From the NCBI GenBank assembly GCA_900317325.1, contig ONGE01000005.1, forward strand, positions 1 to 64,000: 64,000 bases of DNA, in the 5' to 3' direction. The position numbers and the translations under genes are program-made. The notes below the pieces were generated by a model. It ran no database searches. It worked only from the letters and a program-made list of their open reading frames with translations, and was not told where the DNA came from. The stretch is from an uncultured Prevotellaceae bacterium. GTDB lineage: Bacteria; Bacteroidota; Bacteroidia; Bacteroidales; Muribaculaceae. Positions 53,500-63,363 of this stretch are shown here, one piece after another. Positions within the stretch are counted from its first letter, which is position 1. Each line of letters begins with the position of its first letter.

Positions 53500-54573
53500 A
53501 TGGATAATATAGACAACCAAATTTTAGACAAAGAAAATACCTCAAATCAAGACTCAGTGAACCAGCCGAAAATTGAAATTACGGTTAAACGGCACAAGCA
53601 ACTTTTCGACCTGCTTAATGAACCGGCGAAAATGTGGCGTGTACTGGTTTCATTATTCTTATTGATCATCATCTTGTTTATAGGTCTTGCTTTTGTGGTT
53701 ATATCCATCAAGAAGTTCTACCCCTATAACATCATTGAAACAAACGTTCAAGGAGCTTCAATAGTAAAAAACGAAGACAAAGATGTCATCTATTGGCTAT
53801 TCAATACTGCAGACCTTTGGGCTAATTCTGGCATTAAAGTACAAGAAGGCGACATCTTGACTATTAGGGCCTCGGGCAGCTCGTTTACTGCAATTCATCA
53901 CCTTGTTGATGCTTCAAAAGCGAATAAAATACCTCAAGACAAATGGGTTGGTACTGAAGGGCAACCTAAAGATAACCTTCGAGACTTGGCTAGGTCAAAG
54001 TATAGGTTGTGCCATGAAGCCCCCGAGGGAATCCTCTTAATGAAAATCATCGATCCTAAAAACGCTCAACAATCCTTTTCTGATTGGAGCGATGAACTTC
54101 TATACCAGGACATCGAAGTGATTGGTAAAGAACGCACTCTGTACATCAGCAAGTCTGGAATACTCCATTTTGCAGTCAATGACATTGTATTGACCGACTC
54201 GATATTGGACTTGATGTATCATGATTATATATATTCTATTTCTGTTGATAAAAACATTTCGAAAGGTCTGGCTGAACAAAGAGATACAATCATTAACTCT
54301 TTCAAAAAAATTAATCTGAAAGAACCAAGCATACCCACTACCGACTTGATAGATTTTCTTGTGAAGAATAATAGTCTTATAATAGACCCAGCTGAAGCCG
54401 AAAAAACAGGAATTGCACCAGGTAAATTTCCTAAAACTGATAGCTTGGACTACAACAGGGCATATCCCCTAGTTAATGAGCTTGTATACTATAAGCAAGA
54501 GAAGTTTAGAGATGCTTGGTATGTGGACAATCTTGGGTCATTCCTCATTGTCATTGAACGAAAAAGAAAGTGA
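53500..54573 (+). CDS. Membrane-anchored protein with a LecA-like jelly-roll split by an insertion
   Basis: 357 residues: a short cytoplasmic tail, one membrane helix (about 47-70), then an outside domain. Segments WANSGIKVQEGDILTIRASGS, KWVGTEG, RLCHEAPEGILLMKII and SGILHFAVND, and a final VDNLGSFLIVI, line up in order with the galactose-binding lectin LecA. There the ND and NN residues bind calcium. Here about 110 residues separate ND (about 228) from DN (about 343), as if a helical domain were inserted between the two calcium-loop halves. AT-rich compared with the flanks. The fold is a family-pattern inference and sugar binding is not shown. Confidence 0.6.
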   Translation: MDNIDNQILDKENTSNQDSVNQPKIEITVKRHKQLFDLLNEPAKMWRVLVSLFLLIIILFIGLAFVVISIKKFYPYNIIETNVQGASIVKNEDKDVIYWLFNTADLWANSGIKVQEGDILTIRASGSSFTAIHHLVDASKANKIPQDKWVGTEGQPKDNLRDLARSKYRLCHEAPEGILLMKIIDPKNAQQSFSDWSDELLYQDIEVIGKERTLYISKSGILHFAVNDIVLTDSILDLMYHDYIYSISVDKNISKGLAEQRDTIINSFKKINLKEPSIPTTDLIDFLVKNNSLIIDPAEAEKTGIAPGKFPKTDSLDYNRAYPLVNELVYYKQEKFRDAWYVDNLGSFLIVIERKRK

Positions 54574-54579
54574 TAGGCA

Positions 54580-56082
54580 ATGAATATCAATTCAATCATA
54601 GAAAAAATCTTGGGCAATAGTATTGTTGGTTCCAAGGGCAATATCGAACTCATTGAAGAGTCCCGTCTTTTGGATTTGCTCAAGGACGGGCGACACAATG
54701 GCAAACAGTTCCATATAGGCGACCACATCAAAGCGAGGTTCAGGGCAGCCAAAACAGGAAATCATAGATTCCCTGTCACCCACTTCTTGTATTCAATGGT
54801 TGTTTATGTAGCTAAACTATTGATTTTTGCATTTTATTGGGTAGCTTCTTTCATCAAAAGAATTATCACTGGAAAGAAATGTGATTTGAGTCAATCACCA
54901 CGATTCAATTTCATCATCTTCTTTTCATCCTGCATGCTCTTCGTAATGTTGATTGTTGCAGTACTCGTTTTCTTCATTAAGAGTGTACTGTTTTCTCCCC
55001 CTGATCTCCAAGTTAATGAATATGGTGCTATAACAATGCCTCAATCATGTGAACGTGAAAGCTATATGTATCTACTCAATACAGCTCGTTGTTGGGAGAA
55101 TTCAGGCATAAAAGTATTGGAAGGCGACGAAGTGAGCATTACGGTGTCAGGCTCATTCTTCAGTGATATTGACAGAATGTGCGCTGCAGCTCTCAATAAC
55201 AATGTGCCCAATTATAATAGAACGTATGTCTCATTTGATAGGAACTGGAAAGAGACACCAGACAGTACCAAAGATGCAGAATTGCTAATGACCAATCTCA
55301 ACAAAAGTCAGAACAGGAAAACAAACAATAGATTCGGTCTCCTTCTAGTCCAAGTCAGGTATCCTTCCCAAAGCACACCACCCTATCTTGACAATATAAT
55401 CACCCAAAACGAATCCGATACAACTCTCAGCGCATTGCATTTCAACGTAGAGGAATCCGGCTATCTTCACTTTGCTGTCAATGATGAATATATCACTGAA
55501 TCATGGTTTAATCGTATCAAGTATAACTCAGAATTACGGGATTCTTTAAAAATCTATAATTTCGCCAAATTACCAATAAATGTTTATAATAAACTTGATA
55601 GCGCTATTAAGCATAATAGTAATCAACAGGATGACAGCACCTTAGTTCTATACAATTACAAAACTGGAAAAGAGGCGTTCATTTCTAAAATATGTTTTGA
55701 CATTATCAAAAGCGATAAGAAGTATCAAGAATTAATAGGATGGACTAAAGATGATATTGATACTCTTACGGCTTGGGGCGATTGGGACGAGGATTTGGCT
55801 ACCATGTGGTATAGTGATAATGTAGGAGATGTCTTGATCAATGTAAAAATCAACAGGGCTGTTCATGGAAATGTATTTGCACCCAGCATTTTAACAAAAT
55901 CTTACCGACGACTTGAAGAATTTTTTCTATCTCCGAGTTTTGGAGAAAACGAGATTTGGATTCTTCTTAAACTCTTATCTCTAGTTGCACTTTGGTTTGT
56001 TTTGGACTGGTGTCTTGGATATTTCAATGCTAGGTGTAAGAAAAAACACCGCAAGCTCATCGAAGAACCCAATGATACATAA
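54580..56082 (+). CDS. Paralogue: three-helix membrane protein with the same LecA-like domain
   Basis: 500 residues, 6 bases after its paralogue. Two N-terminal membrane helices (about 68-93 and 111-135) and one C-terminal helix (about 463-483) flank the outside domain. That domain shows CWENSGIKVLEGDEVSITVSGS, FGLLLVQVRYP, SGYLHFAVND (with FNVEE before it), and TMWYSDNVGDVLINV, with about 115 residues between ND and DN. The N-terminal tail (HIGDHIKARF) looks like a short cytosolic module. The shared domain and tight spacing suggest a two-protein membrane complex. AT-rich like its partner. Confidence 0.6.
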   Translation: MNINSIIEKILGNSIVGSKGNIELIEESRLLDLLKDGRHNGKQFHIGDHIKARFRAAKTGNHRFPVTHFLYSMVVYVAKLLIFAFYWVASFIKRIITGKKCDLSQSPRFNFIIFFSSCMLFVMLIVAVLVFFIKSVLFSPPDLQVNEYGAITMPQSCERESYMYLLNTARCWENSGIKVLEGDEVSITVSGSFFSDIDRMCAAALNNNVPNYNRTYVSFDRNWKETPDSTKDAELLMTNLNKSQNRKTNNRFGLLLVQVRYPSQSTPPYLDNIITQNESDTTLSALHFNVEESGYLHFAVNDEYITESWFNRIKYNSELRDSLKIYNFAKLPINVYNKLDSAIKHNSNQQDDSTLVLYNYKTGKEAFISKICFDIIKSDKKYQELIGWTKDDIDTLTAWGDWDEDLATMWYSDNVGDVLINVKINRAVHGNVFAPSILTKSYRRLEEFFLSPSFGENEIWILLKLLSLVALWFVLDWCLGYFNARCKKKHRKLIEEPNDT

Positions 56083-56154
56083 GGCATGTGCCTTATCAAT
56101 CTTGTGATGGGCTATTTTTTAAGGAGGTCGCCTTACGTATTTCTGGGTGATTGT

Positions 56155-58698
56155 TTAGAAGTTGAAGTGGAGTTGGACGCGGATGCCGTGGCGGTCGGTG
56201 CCGGCGTTTTCACGGTAGGTAAGGCGCCAGACGTAGTCGATGCGCAGAATGGTGAAAATGTTGTCGAGGCCGACACCTGCCTCCATATAAGGCTTGTCGC
56301 CCATGGGCATGCAGGGCGTGTCGGCCGGGAACAGGAACACGCTCGGATTCTTGGTGGGATTGTTCTTGTCGCTCAGGCTGCCCCAGATGCCGCGCAGGGT
56401 GATCACCTCGCGCAGTCGCAGCCGCTTGATGAGTGGCAAGCGGTTCATCAAGATGCCGTTACCCCAATAGGTGAGGTCCCAGGACAGCGCCTGATCGTTG
56501 ACAAACTCCATGGGTTTCATCAGGGCAAAACTCTCGGGCTGGACGGTATAAGAGAGGTTCACATTGGGCAGGAGCAGGTCGGGATAGGCCACCTGGCTCC
56601 ACACTTTCTCGCCCTTGAGGATCACGTCGGCATAGCCGAAGGCCGAGAACCAGAAACGCTTCTGCAATCCCAACTCGGTCTTGTTGACCTCGTGCAGACT
56701 TCCCATGAAACCCTTTGGCATACAGGTGTGGGAGAGCGTGATGATCGGGGCATCCATGTTGATGGGAATGCGAACCGAGCGTGCCTGATAGAACGTCTCG
56801 CCGGGAGCAAAACGCAACCGGGCGGTGAAGCCGGCCTGGGTATAGCAGGCGCGGCTGCTGCCGTCGGCATACTGGAAGGGCACATATCGTGTGGCCTCGT
56901 GGATGTGGTGCACAAAGCCCAACTCCACCGAGAAATGGTTGTACCACTCGTGGCGGTACTCGAGGCGCGTAGTGCGCAGGTATTGCATCCTCACGTCCTT
57001 GTGGCGCCTGAGGGTGAGGAAGACGTTGTCGGCATTGGTGTAGAGGTAGTGCTGGGCGAGTTTGTCCACGTCGTATTTGTGGGTCAGGCGCAGACTGTGG
57101 ATGGGGAATTCCTGGTCCATGGCCTTCTTGGGCGTGAACGAGTACTCGAGCGAGCCCATGTACTTGAATCGGTGGTCACGCGTGCCGTAGGCTACATAGG
57201 CCCTTGCAAACCAATGACGGCTGAGGTTTACCGTTGTCATGCCGCCCAAGCGCAGCCTCAGACCCTCGAACGAGTTGCCGCTGATCGTCGTGTTGAGCGG
57301 CCCCAGGTCGAATTTGCTTACTTTAGCCGTGGGAATGTAGCCGTTAACCATGACGACCACGACCTGCTCGGCCCAATAGAACAATTTGGAACCTCGCAAG
57401 CGTTGCATCAGGTTCTTCATCGTGGCCGTTGTGGTGCGCACATCGGCTGGCCGGTATTCCAGCCAGAACTCATCTGGCATGAAGGACGCACTGCTAGCTG
57501 TGGTCTGCTCGGCTTTCGCGGTGAACACGCCAGCCTCGGGACGCTCAAAGTTGTGATCGCGATAGGTTGTCTCGCGGCGGGCGAACATCACGGGCAGGCC
57601 GGGCATCAGCTTCAGGCTCACTTCAACATGGTCTTTGGTCTTGAGCCTGGCCCCGTTGGGTGCGCGTTCAAAATCCTGCTCGATGCTCATGCGCTCCACA
57701 TAATTGAGGTTGATGTCGTGAGGCACACCCATCGACACGCGTTTGATGAACATCGTGCTGTCCTCGAGCGAGACATACAGGCGGCCCAGGAAGCCGAAGG
57801 TCTGCGGAGTGAAGGGCACGAAGCTCAACACGGCGCAGCGCTCGCCGTCAACCATCACGGTGTCGTTGAGGTAATACTTATAGAAGTCCACAGCGATACG
57901 CGACAGCGGACTCACAAAGCGGTTGGAGAGCAGCGTCACGTCGTTCTGGAAGATATCCACCTCGCCCATGAAGTCCTCGAGCACCTTCCTGATGTTTTCC
58001 TGGTCGATGTGCTCATCGATACCAGCGTTCTTCAGGCCCAGGATGACCTGACGGTGGGCATCGGGGTCATGGCTGTAGTAGTCGCGAGCCACGGTTTCCT
58101 TGATCGACACGGGCAGCACACGCTTTCCCGTGAGCAGCGAGGTGTCGGCATACTCGCTGATCCACTGCTGTTCCTCGGGCTTGGTCACCAGGTCGTCCAG
58201 GTCGCCGAGGCCCACCATCATCCGCTCGTATTGTGAGTAGCCGTAATGCGGCATCAGGCGCGGATCGCCGTCATCGCGGCGGGCCCGCAGCCGCTTAATC
58301 ATCTCGACGGCGGGATTGTTCTTCTTGGAGTACTTTTCCTTGCCACGGTGCACCACCACCTCGTCCAGTTCCACACCGGTGGCTACCAGGTCGATGAGCA
58401 CCACACTCCCCTGCCCCTGTCGGATGGTGACTTCCTTGGGACGGTAGCCCAGCGCCGTGACACGAAGCCGCGAGAACGAGGCGCGGCTGTTGATGGTGAA
58501 GCCACCCGATTCGCCTGCCAGTGTGCCCTCGCTGGTGCCCACCAGCGAAATTGAAGCGTGTGAGATGCCCTCGTGCGAGATGGAGTCGCGCACCAAGCCC
58601 GTAATCTGAGTCACCGGCCCGGTCTGCCCTGTTGCAGCCAATGCCATCGACAGCATCACGAGCAACAGGAGCAAGCTATGTCGCACTGCGTTTTTCAT
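56155..58698 (-). CDS. DUF5686 outer-membrane protein with carboxypeptidase-like domain
   Basis: 847 residues from the ATG at 58698. After the signal peptide comes a carboxypeptidase-regulatory-like domain (about 30-115; ITGLVRDSISHEGISHASISLVG, VELDEVVVHRGKEKYSKKNNPAVEMI). The DUF5686 region (about 120-400) and a C-terminal barrel ending RHGIRVQLHFNF follow. This architecture is frequent in Bacteroidetes; function is unknown, with outer-membrane location supported by the terminal strand. The -7 box TAATTTTG (58708-58715) would put the transcript start only 2-5 bases before the ATG. Confidence 0.8.
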   Translation of the reverse strand: MKNAVRHSLLLLLVMLSMALAATGQTGPVTQITGLVRDSISHEGISHASISLVGTSEGTLAGESGGFTINSRASFSRLRVTALGYRPKEVTIRQGQGSVVLIDLVATGVELDEVVVHRGKEKYSKKNNPAVEMIKRLRARRDDGDPRLMPHYGYSQYERMMVGLGDLDDLVTKPEEQQWISEYADTSLLTGKRVLPVSIKETVARDYYSHDPDAHRQVILGLKNAGIDEHIDQENIRKVLEDFMGEVDIFQNDVTLLSNRFVSPLSRIAVDFYKYYLNDTVMVDGERCAVLSFVPFTPQTFGFLGRLYVSLEDSTMFIKRVSMGVPHDINLNYVERMSIEQDFERAPNGARLKTKDHVEVSLKLMPGLPVMFARRETTYRDHNFERPEAGVFTAKAEQTTASSASFMPDEFWLEYRPADVRTTTATMKNLMQRLRGSKLFYWAEQVVVVMVNGYIPTAKVSKFDLGPLNTTISGNSFEGLRLRLGGMTTVNLSRHWFARAYVAYGTRDHRFKYMGSLEYSFTPKKAMDQEFPIHSLRLTHKYDVDKLAQHYLYTNADNVFLTLRRHKDVRMQYLRTTRLEYRHEWYNHFSVELGFVHHIHEATRYVPFQYADGSSRACYTQAGFTARLRFAPGETFYQARSVRIPINMDAPIITLSHTCMPKGFMGSLHEVNKTELGLQKRFWFSAFGYADVILKGEKVWSQVAYPDLLLPNVNLSYTVQPESFALMKPMEFVNDQALSWDLTYWGNGILMNRLPLIKRLRLREVITLRGIWGSLSDKNNPTKNPSVFLFPADTPCMPMGDKPYMEAGVGLDNIFTILRIDYVWRLTYRENAGTDRHGIRVQLHFNF

Positions 58699-58707
58699 CA
58701 CGAGGTG

Positions 58708-58715
58708 CAAAATTA
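58708..58715 (-). promoter_or_regulatory. -7 box TAATTTTG, nearly leaderless promoter
   Basis: Perfect match on the minus strand. The predicted transcript start lies within about 5 bases of the ATG at 58698, so the mRNA may be leaderless. Confidence 0.55.
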
Positions 58716-58842
58716 CGTTTTTTTTCGTTAGGAAACTGCTCGCAGCGCGCAGTTTCTTGGAATTTATTACTGAATAGGGCCCAACATGAAGTGTAATGTT
58801 CGACCAAACAATAAAGCGCCAAGCGCCACGTTATTTATATAT

Positions 58843-59295
58843 ATGGCAACCGAGATTGAACACAAATTCCTGGTAACAAACAACAGTTACAGGCTAGCCG
58901 CTTGCAAGACGAGCGAAATCGTGCAGGGTTTTCTGTCACGCGATCCCATGCGCACCGTGCGCGTGAGGCTTCGTGACGACAAGGGATTCATCACCGTCAA
59001 GGGAAAAGGCGACGGAGCTGCTCATCCCGAATTTGAGTACGAAATTCCGGCAAGTGATGCGCGGCAACTGCTGTCCCTTTGCGAGCCGCCTGTTATCGTC
59101 AAGACGCGCTACATCGTGAACCATGAGGGCAACCAGTGGGAAGTGGACGAGTTCCACGGTGACCTGGAAGGCTTGGTCATCGCCGAACTCGAGGTCCCCA
59201 GCGAGGACTATCAGTTCGCGCGGCCTGCCTTCGTGGGCCAAGAGGTCACCGGTGACCCGCGGTACTACAATTCGCAGTTGGGAGTTAACCTATAG
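58843..59295 (+). CDS. CYTH-domain triphosphatase-like protein
   Basis: 150 residues from the ATG at 58843. The ExExK signature EIEHKFLV opens the protein; VRVRLRDDKGFITVKGKGDG, EFEYEIPASDARQLL, and WEVDEFHGDLEGLVIAELEV follow, supplying the charged residues of the CYTH tunnel. Family members hydrolyse inorganic triphosphate or thiamine triphosphate, with a metal bound by the glutamates. Which substrate applies here is not shown. The upstream frame extension (to 58786) lacks family character. Confidence 0.88.
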   Translation: MATEIEHKFLVTNNSYRLAACKTSEIVQGFLSRDPMRTVRVRLRDDKGFITVKGKGDGAAHPEFEYEIPASDARQLLSLCEPPVIVKTRYIVNHEGNQWEVDEFHGDLEGLVIAELEVPSEDYQFARPAFVGQEVTGDPRYYNSQLGVNL

Positions 59296-59325
59296 TTAAC
59301 AGTGAAAAGTTAACAGTGAACAGTT
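59294..59325 (+). repeat. Short direct repeats AGTTAACAGTGAA
   Basis: Two close copies of AGTTAACAGTGAA and a partial third, just after the CYTH gene. Short non-coding repeats of unknown role. Confidence 0.55.
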
Positions 59326-59384
59326 GGCCGGAGTGTGTTTTCGGCTAATTGGTGAAAGCTGATTGCTAATTGGTAAAAAAATAG

Positions 59385-59392
59385 TATTTTTG
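59385..59392 (+). promoter_or_regulatory. -7 box TATTTTTG for the LptF/G gene
   Basis: Perfect match; 27 bases before the ATG at 59420. Excludes the earlier ATG at 59363. Confidence 0.6.
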
Positions 59393-59419
59393 CAGCCGTT
59401 AAATAGACGATGCATAGCG

Positions 59420-61357
59420 ATGTTTAAGATTAAACGGCTTTATACGTTCATGTTGTCCAGGTTCCTACCCAGGTTCCTGATGACTTTCTGCATCTGTTTG
59501 TTTATCGTGATCATGCAGTTCCTGTGGCGCTACATCGACGAGTTGGTGGGCAAGGGACTGAGCATCGGCTTGATTGGCGAACTGTTCTTCCACGCGGCCT
59601 TGTCGCTGTTGCCGCTGGCGCTGCCGTTGAGCATCCTGCTGGCGGCGCTGATGACCTTCGGCGACCTGGGCGAACACATCGAGTTGACGGCCTTGAAGTC
59701 GTCGGGTATCTCACTGACAACCATCATGAAGCCCATCGCGGCGCTCATCGTGCTGGTGGCTATTGGGGCGTTTTTCTTCATGAACAACGCCTTGCCGCGC
59801 TCTCAGGTCAAGATGTGGACGCTGCTGTTCTCGATGCGGCAGACATCGCCCACGCTTGATATCCCCGAGGGCACTGTCTATAGTCAAATTCCCGGTTACA
59901 ACATCTATGTCAAGCGCAAGGATAAGGAGCGCGACATGCTGTATAACGTGCTCATCTATGACGTGTCGGTGGGAACGATGTTCCCGCGTATCGTCGCAGC
60001 CGACTCGGGTCGCCTGAGCATGACCGAGGACAAGCGGCACCTGGTGCTCACGCTCTACAAGGGGGCGTGGTATGAGGAAATGAAAGGTGGTGGCGGCGTG
60101 AACGGCATGAGCGGCGAACTGTACCGTCGTGAGACCTTCCATGACAAGGAAATCCTGATCCCCTATGATGCCAATTTCACCCGCATGGACGATGAGACGA
60201 TGAAATCGCAATATGTGGGCAAAAATATCGCTGAACTGCAACAGACCATCGATTCAGTGCGTCTGAGGGTGGATTCGGCGGCTAACCTGATTGTCACGAA
60301 AATGCGGTCACAGCCCGAGTGCGGCGTGCCGCTGCAGCGCACCGTCCACAAGGACGGCAAGACAGTCACCGAGCCCGTGAAAGAGGTGAAACTGGAGCGC
60401 AGCGTCGATATCAACGACTTAATCAAGGCCATGCCCGAGACCGAGCAGCAGATGCTTGTCAATCAGGCCCTGATGCGTGCCACCACGGCCATGCAGGACA
60501 TCCAGTTCCAGGGTTACCCGGTCAACGATGACAACTTCGTCATCCGCCGCCACCAGATTGAGCTGATGAAGAAATTCACCCTGTCGCTGGCTTGCCTGAT
60601 CTTCTTCTTCATCGGGGCCCCGTTGGGCGCCATCATCCGCAAGGGCGGCTTGGGAATGCCCATCGTGGTGAGCGTGCTGCTGTTTATCGTCTATTACATC
60701 ATCGACAACATGGGCTACAAACTGGCCCGCGACGGCCGCTGGGAAGTGTGGCAGGGTATGTGGCTCAGTTCGGCGGTGCTGTTGCCGCTTGGCGTGTTCC
60801 TGACCAAAAAGGCGGTCAACGACTCGGCGGTGTTCAACCCCGACGCCTGGCTCAACTTCCTGCGTCGCTTCACCGGACTGCACCAGACGCGCAAACTCGA
60901 GGCCAAAGAGGTCATCATCAACGAGGTTGACGAGGCTCGTGCCATTGCGATGGCCACCGAGCTCAAAGCAGCCGCCCAGGCGTTCCTGGATCGTTATCCT
61001 GGCCGTCAGCGCTATATCGACTATTGGCAACAAGGATATGACAAAGCCGCCATCAAGGCGCTGTCCGAACAGGTTGACGGTGTGGTGGACTATCTGTCGA
61101 ACTCGCGTGACCAGATGGTGCTCAACAAGGCCATGGATTATCCTGTTATTCGCCAGCTGCTCACCTATGATCCCGTGGGCAACAAGACGATTGGCACCGT
61201 GCTGGCCGCCCTGTTCCCCATCGGTTTGCCGGTGTGGATCATCGGCTTGAGGCACCAGCGAAACCTGAAGCGTGACATCCAGCTCACCATCAAGACCAGC
61301 GATCAGCTCATGGCCATCCTCAACGGCGAGTACAGCCGCGAGATGGAGTATAAATAG
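59420..61357 (+). CDS. LptF/LptG-family lipopolysaccharide export permease
   Basis: 645 residues. Three N-terminal membrane segments (about 12-32, 50-80, 100-120) are followed by a large periplasmic jelly-roll-type domain (about 125-330) and three C-terminal helices (about 385-480). Motifs of the YjgP/YjgQ family are seen: QFLWRYIDELVGKGL, LTALKSSGISL and IGAPLGAIIRKGGLGMPIVVS. A cytoplasmic C-terminal extension (about 500-645) is longer than in LptF of proteobacteria. It should work with LptB/LptC to move LPS from the inner membrane. Whether it is LptF or LptG cannot be decided. Confidence 0.88.
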   Translation: MFKIKRLYTFMLSRFLPRFLMTFCICLFIVIMQFLWRYIDELVGKGLSIGLIGELFFHAALSLLPLALPLSILLAALMTFGDLGEHIELTALKSSGISLTTIMKPIAALIVLVAIGAFFFMNNALPRSQVKMWTLLFSMRQTSPTLDIPEGTVYSQIPGYNIYVKRKDKERDMLYNVLIYDVSVGTMFPRIVAADSGRLSMTEDKRHLVLTLYKGAWYEEMKGGGGVNGMSGELYRRETFHDKEILIPYDANFTRMDDETMKSQYVGKNIAELQQTIDSVRLRVDSAANLIVTKMRSQPECGVPLQRTVHKDGKTVTEPVKEVKLERSVDINDLIKAMPETEQQMLVNQALMRATTAMQDIQFQGYPVNDDNFVIRRHQIELMKKFTLSLACLIFFFIGAPLGAIIRKGGLGMPIVVSVLLFIVYYIIDNMGYKLARDGRWEVWQGMWLSSAVLLPLGVFLTKKAVNDSAVFNPDAWLNFLRRFTGLHQTRKLEAKEVIINEVDEARAIAMATELKAAAQAFLDRYPGRQRYIDYWQQGYDKAAIKALSEQVDGVVDYLSNSRDQMVLNKAMDYPVIRQLLTYDPVGNKTIGTVLAALFPIGLPVWIIGLRHQRNLKRDIQLTIKTSDQLMAILNGEYSREMEYK

Positions 61358-61407
61358 ACATGAGCCATGAGGTTGTCATTGCTATGCAATCAATTTAATG
61401 TAAAAAA

Positions 61408-62622
61408 ATGGAAGAAATCAAACTGAATACTATTGACGAGGCCGTGGAGCAATTGCGCCGCGGCGAGTTTGTCATCGTGGTCGATGACGAGGATCGTGAG
61501 AACGAAGGCGATTTTATCATCGCTGCCGAGAAAATCACCGAGGAAAAGGTTAATTTCATGCTGCGTGAGGGTCGCGGCGTGCTGTGCGCCCCCATCACTG
61601 CCGAGCGCTGCCATGAACTGGAACTGAACATGCAGGTCGATGACAACACATCGATGCTGGGCACTCCGTTCACGGTAACCATCGACCTGCTGGATGGTTG
61701 CACCACCGGTGTGTCGATGCACGACCGCGCGATGACTATCCGCGCCCTGGCCAACCTCCACAGCAAGCCTCAGGACTTCGGCCGTCCGGGCCACATCAAC
61801 CCTCTGCGCGCCGTCGATAAGGGCGTGCTCAAGCGCGCCGGCCACACCGAGGCCTCCATCGACCTGATGCGCATAGCCGGCCTCTACCCTGCTGCCGCCC
61901 TGATCGAGATCATCAATCCCGACGGCACCATGGCCCGCTTGCCTCAGCTGATCGAAGTGGCTAAGCGATTCGATATGCCTATCATCACCATCAAGGACCT
62001 GATTGCCTATCGCCTGCGCACCGAGAAGGTCGTCGAGGTGGGCGACGAAGTCGATCTGCCCACACAGTACGGCCATTTCAAGCTTATTCCTTTCCGCCAG
62101 ATCAACAATGGCCTGGAGCACATTGCCCTGATCAAGGGCGAATGGAGAGCCGATGAGCCCGTCCTGGTGCGTGTACACTCGTCATGCGCCACGGGTGACA
62201 TCTTCGGGTCGATGCGCTGCGAGTGCGGTGAGCAACTGCACTTGGCGATGCAGATGATTGAGCAGGAAGGCAAGGGTGTACTCGTTTACATGAACCAGGA
62301 GGGACGCGGCATCGGCTTGATGAACAAAATCAAAGCCTACAAGCTTCAGGAGCACGGCTACGATACCGTTGACGCTAACGTCCATTTGGGTTTCAAGCCC
62401 GACGAACGTGACTATGGCGTGGGCGCCAACATCCTGCGCATCCTGGGCATCACCAAGATGAGGCTGATGACCAACAATCCCGTTAAACGCGTTGGCCTTG
62501 AAAGTTATGGCCTTGAGGTGGTCGAGAATGTCCCCATCGAGGTGACGCCTAACCGCTACAACGAGTTCTACATGCACACCAAGAAGTCGCGCATGGGGCA
62601 TGACTTGCATAAGGTGGATTAA
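61408..62622 (+). CDS. ribBA: Bifunctional DHBP synthase / GTP cyclohydrolase II
   Basis: 404 residues. The RibB domain (1-205) has [20 protein letters not shown] and [15 protein letters not shown]. The RibA domain (about 206-404) has the zinc Cys motif [20 protein letters not shown], then [19 protein letters not shown]. It supplies both precursors of riboflavin: 3,4-dihydroxy-2-butanone 4-phosphate and the opened GTP product. Fusion is typical of Bacteroidetes. Both active sites look intact. Confidence 0.96.
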   Translation: MEEIKLNTIDEAVEQLRRGEFVIVVDDEDRENEGDFIIAAEKITEEKVNFMLREGRGVLCAPITAERCHELELNMQVDDNTSMLGTPFTVTIDLLDGCTTGVSMHDRAMTIRALANLHSKPQDFGRPGHINPLRAVDKGVLKRAGHTEASIDLMRIAGLYPAAALIEIINPDGTMARLPQLIEVAKRFDMPIITIKDLIAYRLRTEKVVEVGDEVDLPTQYGHFKLIPFRQINNGLEHIALIKGEWRADEPVLVRVHSSCATGDIFGSMRCECGEQLHLAMQMIEQEGKGVLVYMNQEGRGIGLMNKIKAYKLQEHGYDTVDANVHLGFKPDERDYGVGANILRILGITKMRLMTNNPVKRVGLESYGLEVVENVPIEVTPNRYNEFYMHTKKSRMGHDLHKVD

Positions 62623-62630
62623 GCGGGCTA

Positions 62631-62713
62631 AAGCGGGCGTTTGCCCGCTTGATTAGAGATTAGTGATTAGAGAAGCGGGCGTTTGGCCGTTTGATTAGGG
62701 ATTAGAGATTAGA
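62631..62713 (+). repeat. Hairpin and imperfect direct repeats between ribBA and the HD gene
   Basis: AAGCGGGC, loop GTTT, GCCCGCTT form a perfect stem (62631-62650). The unit GCGGGCGTTTG...GATTAGAGATTAG is then repeated imperfectly, with several GATTAGAGATTAG copies. Possibly a terminator plus short repeats; no T-run follows the stem. Confidence 0.55.
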
Positions 62714-62720
62714 GAAATTA

Positions 62721-63350
62721 ATGAGGGAGATTGAGGAGATACGGAGTTTTATCGAGCGAGAGATTGTTCCCCGCTACGATGACTTTGATGCGGGACATGG
62801 CCGCGACCATGTCCAGACAGTGATGTCCCAAGCCTTGAGTCTTGCTCAATACTATCCCGAGGTTGATCAATGCCTGCTGCTCGTTGCAGCGGCCTACCAC
62901 GACTTGGGGCTGATCAACGGCCGTGAACACCATCACACCGACAGCGCCCGCATCGTGCGCGAGGACGAGCGCTTGAGGCAATGGTTTGACGACGCCGAAA
63001 TCAACACCATCGCAGATGCGGCCGAGGATCACCGTGCCTCGAGCAATCATGAACCGCGCACCATCTATGGCCGCATTGTGGCTGAGGCCGATCGCATCAT
63101 CGACGGCAAGACCATTGTGCGCCGAGCCCTGCAGTACGGACTCAAGCACGAGCCGGGTCTGGACCGCGAGGGACAGTATTGCCGCCTGATGGAGCACATG
63201 CGCGAGAAATATGACTACGGCGGTTACCTCAAGCTGTGGATACCTCATGGCGAGAATGCGCGTCGGCTGGAGGAATTCCGCCAGGTTCTCGCCGACCAAA
63301 CAGCCTTCAGGAATCTTTTTGACACCATATACGATTCAATAAACCAGTAA
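62721..63350 (+). CDS. HD-domain phosphohydrolase
   Basis: 209 residues, soluble. Metal-binding HD motif: first His in DAGHGRDHVQTVM, the HD pair in AAAYHDLGLINGREHHHTDS, and Asp/His in EDHRASSNH and EADRIIDG. Members hydrolyse phosphate esters of nucleotides or related small molecules; the substrate is not evident. It follows ribBA in the same direction across a repeat-rich 98-base gap, so cotranscription is uncertain. Confidence 0.8.
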   Translation: MREIEEIRSFIEREIVPRYDDFDAGHGRDHVQTVMSQALSLAQYYPEVDQCLLLVAAAYHDLGLINGREHHHTDSARIVREDERLRQWFDDAEINTIADAAEDHRASSNHEPRTIYGRIVAEADRIIDGKTIVRRALQYGLKHEPGLDREGQYCRLMEHMREKYDYGGYLKLWIPHGENARRLEEFRQVLADQTAFRNLFDTIYDSINQ

Positions 63351-63363
63351 ATCAGATAAAACG

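Noticed and set aside
56086-58236. 716-codon open frame on the plus strand opposite the DUF5686 gene
   Set aside because: It is antisense to a gene with clear domains and signal peptide; its translation is His/Val-rich low-complexity, as expected of the complement of GC-rich codons, and no promoter fits.
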